Source: UBA974 sp002292405
GTDB taxonomy: Bacteria; Bacteroidota; Bacteroidia; Flavobacteriales_D; Sanyastnellaceae
Assembly: GCA_943842425.1 (NCBI GenBank)
Contig: CALTBR010000002.1
Coordinates: forward strand, 62,001 to 126,000
Reading direction: 5' to 3'
DNA: 64,000 bases
Both the position numbers and the translations under genes were made by a program. The notes under the pieces were generated by a model that saw only the letters and a list, made by a program, of their open reading frames with translations, ran no database searches and had not been told where the DNA came from. How positions within the stretch are numbered: the stretch's first letter is position 1; the number at the start of each line of letters is the position of its first letter. Shown here one piece after another: positions 61,536 through 64,000 of this stretch.

Positions 61536-61641
61536 ACTTATAACTTACTCAAATATTACACTGAATTTCTTACGTTTACACCCACTTTGTGACACCTTAA
61601 CTCTTTTAAACTCCCCGCAAATCTATGCAATAAACTCGCAA

Positions 61642-62018
61642 TATGGAGTTCTTACAACTGGCCTGCAGTTATAACGGAAGGCATTTGTACAAGTGGGTGG
61701 CATATACCTTCAGATGGAGAGCTCACTAAATTAACTGACTTCTTAGGAGGTGAAAATATTGCGGGTGAGCAAATGAAATGCACCTCAGGGTGAAATAATA
61801 ACGGAAACGGCTCTAACTCGAGCGGTTTCAATGGCCTTCCAGGCGGCTGCAGCTACTCCGGTGGCTTCAACGGCAATGGTTACAACGGGTACTGGTGGTC
61901 TGCTTCAGAGTCAGGTTCCTACTCATGGGCGTTTGTACTGCTCTACAACCTCGGCGTTGTCCTCCGAGGCAACAACGATCAAGGCAACGGATTTTCTACT
62001 CGTTGCGTCCGGGATTAA
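61642..62018 (+). pseudogene. Broken FISUMP-domain gene with a variable-region-like 3' end
   Basis: The segment encodes the FISUMP core, YGVL(Y)NWPAVITEGICTSGW then HIPSDGELTKL, ending GNGFSTRCVRD and TAA. It is broken twice: one T is missing near 61651-61653 (CTT-TAC expected, CT-TAC found), and TGA at 61791-61793 stands where TGG is expected before NNNGNG. There is no start or signal peptide. The last 63 codons (61827-62015) differ from local style: 31 end in C, with many TAC, AAC, GGC, CTC and TCC codons around invariant WW and GFSTRCVRD. This is the pattern of a variable region of a diversity-generating retroelement target. The intact paralogue at 23837 shows how a complete gene looks. 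Confidence 0.8.
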
Positions 62019-62033
62019 AAATTTTAAATTATA

Positions 62034-62046
62034 GCGACGCAGTCGC
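62034..62046 (+). other. GC-rich hairpin just after the variable-region-like end
   Basis: GCGAC (62034-62038), loop GCA, GTCGC (62042-62046) form a perfect 5-bp GC hairpin beginning 16 bases after the FISUMP stop in AT-rich DNA. Short hairpins or cruciforms just downstream of the variable region are needed for efficient homing in studied diversity-generating retroelements. The function here is inferred from position. Confidence 0.6.
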
Positions 62047-62055
62047 GCGTTGGCA

Positions 62056-62094
62056 AATCACGAGACATGCGTGAGCGCTGTGAGTGATTTTTAA
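62056..62094 (+). terminator. Possible terminator hairpin
   Basis: AATCAC (62056-62061) pairs with GTGATT (62084-62089), and the stem is followed by a short T run. The loop contains GCGTGAGCGC, itself partly palindromic. It would end transcription from the FISUMP pseudogene before the next leader. The stem is short, so this is tentative. Confidence 0.35.
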
Positions 62095-62154
62095 TCTGGC
62101 TTACAAGGTTGCAAATCTGAATATCCGTATCTTGTAAGTCCAATTTATAAGACT
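62095..62154 (+). repeat. Conserved leader, copy D
   Basis: Contains AAGGTTGCAAATCTGAATA and GTATCTTGTAAGTC as in copy B, then AGTC...GACT directly before the start, a weakened form of the hairpin seen in copies A-C. The first codon is TTG where the others have ATG, followed by the same AGATATTTAGTTGCTG signal-peptide start. It is on the plus strand, opposite to the other copies. Confidence 0.78.
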
Positions 62155-64000
62155 TTGAGATATTTAGTTGCTGCTTTATTGTGTTTAATGATTTTTGCCA
62201 CACAGGCAACAGCCCATTATACGTTAACTGTTGAGGCTTCTATGCCTGCTGTAGTTCCAGGTACAACTTACCGTTTCTATGTTAACATTCTTGATCCTGC
62301 AGATCGCATGAACTCCGTATTTGGCAACAGTGAATCAATTCGTTCAATAAACACCCCTGATGGAGCTTTTAACTCAGCATTCTTAACTGTGTCTCCGGAT
62401 ATGAGCGATGATACGTATACTACAATAGGTATTGATGGTCCAGCATGGTTTTCAAGTATTGAAGGTTCGTCTGACCCTTCTTTTGTAGAAGATCCTATCC
62501 AGCCTATTATTCCTTACTTCATTACTAATGGAGCGAAAGGTTTTTTGTCTTCAACAAATATTGGAACTGGTTGGTATGTCCTTAATAGTGCAGCTAATGG
62601 ACTTCCAAATGATGATATGCGTGTCCTTATCTTTCAAGTAACTACTCCTGGTTCTATTAGTGGTTCTTTAAATTGCCAAGTATTCCCGCTTGGAGTTGGT
62701 TTTGATCAAGTTCAGTTTAGAGTAGATTTTGATGGAGTTGGAACATATGGAGAGTCTTTCGGTTCAGTTAACGCTTGTGGATGTATGGATTCTACAGCTT
62801 GTAATTTTGATCCTACAGCTAACTACGATGATGGATCTTGTGCTTTTATAGGAGCAGAAGAATGTGATTGTGATGGAAACATTCTTGACGAGTGTGGCGT
62901 TTGTGGTGGAGACAGAATTGCAGAAGGTGATTGTGATTGTGACGGTAATGTTGTAGATGAGTGTGGAATTTGTGGTGGAGACGGAATTGCAGAAGGCGAA
63001 TGTGACTGTGACGGAAACATTCTCGATGAGTGTGGCATTTGTGGAGGAGATAGCACATCTTGCATTGGTTGTACTCTTGATTTTGCTTGCAAATATGATC
63101 CCCTTGCCACTATAGACGATGGCTCTTGTGTCTTAGTTTCTTGTCAAGTATTTGGTTGTACGATTGAATTAGCCTGTAACTATGATCCCCTTGCCACTGT
63201 TGACGACGGCTCTTGTGATTTCTGCTCTTGTAGCTATGGCACATGGTTCGAAACTTCTGAGGCTGCTTACGGTGTAGAAATTGAAGCTGTAGCTGAGCAT
63301 TCTGAAGGTGACCTTTCTGGAATGACTACGTACAGGCTGTATTTAACTGTACCCTCTGAAAACGATGAAATAACTAGCTTTACTGGTAATGACGAGTTTG
63401 CTCTATCTCTTGCTACAACGACAAGTTTCTACCAAGAGCTTATTTTTGGCGGAGTAACTCCAGAAAATATTTCTGCAGGTGCTATTGGTTTCATACCAAA
63501 CTTAGCATATGACTCTTGGGTAACGATAGGGCTTGATGGACCTGCTGTATCTCCTGAAGCAGACGTAAGTTTACTACCTGGATCTTGGGCTTCAACATTC
63601 GAAAATGGGGAGAGTTTTACGATTGATGATGGATTGGGATCCGGTTGGTATATTCTACCTGGTACACCTAACGGAGTGGCTGGCACTTTAAATAGAATCC
63701 TGTTTTCTCAACTCACAACCGATGGTGACTTTTCGGGTACTTTTAGAGTTCAGGTTTTCCCTCAAGGAAACAGCACAACTGATGAAAGAGTTGATATTGC
63801 ATTTGCATATGTAGGGGGGACTTCAGATAATATCTGTGGATGTATGTCTTCTCTAGCTAGTAACTATAATCCCTTAGCAAATAGTGATGATGGGTCTTGT
63901 GAGTTCGATGTATATGGTTGTACTATTTCTGTTGCTTGTAACTATGATCCCGAAGCAGCCATTAATGATGGTAGTTGTGAGTACACTTCTTGTCTTTTAT
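62155..64000 (+). CDS. Large secreted cysteine-rich repeat protein, 3' end outside the window
   Basis: 615 codons are visible and the frame is still open at 64000. It begins at TTG 62155 with signal peptide (M)RYLVAALLCLMIFATQATA. A first all-beta domain (about 22-200, TTYRFYVNILDPADRMNSVF, GIDGPAWFSSIEG) is followed by an A-C-N-F-D-P repeat, three D-E-C-G-x-C-G-G-D repeats, two more A-C-x-Y-D-P repeats, and a second beta domain nearly identical to that of the gene at 16930 (GFIPNLAYDSWVTIGLDGP), then further repeats. It is probably a surface or released adhesin-like stalk. It uses leader copy D. Absence of an ATG may mean weak translation or a recent mutation. Confidence 0.8.
   Translation, partial: MRYLVAALLCLMIFATQATAHYTLTVEASMPAVVPGTTYRFYVNILDPADRMNSVFGNSESIRSINTPDGAFNSAFLTVSPDMSDDTYTTIGIDGPAWFSSIEGSSDPSFVEDPIQPIIPYFITNGAKGFLSSTNIGTGWYVLNSAANGLPNDDMRVLIFQVTTPGSISGSLNCQVFPLGVGFDQVQFRVDFDGVGTYGESFGSVNACGCMDSTACNFDPTANYDDGSCAFIGAEECDCDGNILDECGVCGGDRIAEGDCDCDGNVVDECGICGGDGIAEGECDCDGNILDECGICGGDSTSCIGCTLDFACKYDPLATIDDGSCVLVSCQVFGCTIELACNYDPLATVDDGSCDFCSCSYGTWFETSEAAYGVEIEAVAEHSEGDLSGMTTYRLYLTVPSENDEITSFTGNDEFALSLATTTSFYQELIFGGVTPENISAGAIGFIPNLAYDSWVTIGLDGPAVSPEADVSLLPGSWASTFENGESFTIDDGLGSGWYILPGTPNGVAGTLNRILFSQLTTDGDFSGTFRVQVFPQGNSTTDERVDIAFAYVGGTSDNICGCMSSLASNYNPLANSDDGSCEFDVYGCTISVACNYDPEAAINDGSCEYTSCLL

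Noticed and set aside
61831..62034. 67-residue plus frame over the FISUMP pseudogene
   Set aside because: It is out of frame with the FISUMP reading (GFSTRCVRD end) and represents a shifted translation of the variable-like region.
1..64000. CRISPR array
   Set aside because: No series of short direct repeats with unique spacers was seen; tandem repeats found are in coding sequence (batC, cysteine-rich proteins).
61827..64000. Template repeat or reverse transcriptase of a DGR within the window
   Set aside because: I looked for a second copy of the TGGTGGTCTGC...CGTTGCGTCCGG block and for a reverse-transcriptase-like frame on both strands and found neither.

Overview
The window reads as a chromosomal segment of a low-GC marine-type Bacteroidota, most likely a Flavobacteriales relative. 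The evidence is the rpmG/DUF4295/ftsY/rimO cluster, the MoxR-Bat operon, ftsK-lolA, guaA next to a periplasmic-binding-protein-like gene, Por secretion (T9SS) C-terminal sorting tails, and many secreted proteins built from C-x-D-x-x-A-C-N-Y-N-P repeats and dockerin-like calcium loops. The genus cannot be named from sequence reading alone.

Layout. 1-2912 (minus): thrS-infC-rpmI-rplT translation operon; infC lacks an ATG. 2939-3915 (minus): hotdog thioesterase-like protein and MazG-like pyrophosphatase. 4123-12590 (plus): seven-gene MoxR/Bat operon whose last gene fuses BatD and BatE. 12583-16838 (minus): secreted M36 metalloprotease and a Kazal-domain protein. 16930-19146: secreted cysteine-rich repeat protein with an abrupt end. 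19147-21185: gene-poor region with an attC-like palindrome, small open frames, gene remnants and two tRNAs. 21186-23759: three-gene module (NUDIX, SRA-HNH nuclease, membrane nuclease with SANT-like domain) bracketed by 61-bp direct repeats with one mismatch. 23837-30290: secreted proteins sharing one conserved leader and signal-peptide start, mixed with housekeeping genes. 30906-38035 (minus): tight five-gene operon with kdsA and a DapF-DUF4105 fusion. 38064-40765: fused E1 alpha/beta dehydrogenase and a secreted protein. 40843-44252 (minus): queE, rimO, ftsY, DUF4295, rpmG. 44416-47601: ftsK-lolA. 47598-50467 (minus): PBP-like protein, guaA. 50567-54162: maf, carbonic anhydrase and SulP transporter. 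54274-57060 (minus): selenium operon mnmH-selD with a methyltransferase. 57165-58373 (minus): three small membrane proteins. 58428-60968: M14 peptidase. 61642-64000: broken FISUMP gene with a variable-region-like 3' end, then a large secreted repeat protein running off the window.

Most notable are: (1) the broken FISUMP gene, whose last 63 codons are rich in NNC codons and are followed by a GC hairpin, as in the variable region of a diversity-generating retroelement target; (2) the direct-repeat-bounded nuclease/NUDIX module, a candidate defence island; (3) a leader plus signal-peptide start shared by four unrelated secreted genes, suggesting duplication or cassette exchange.
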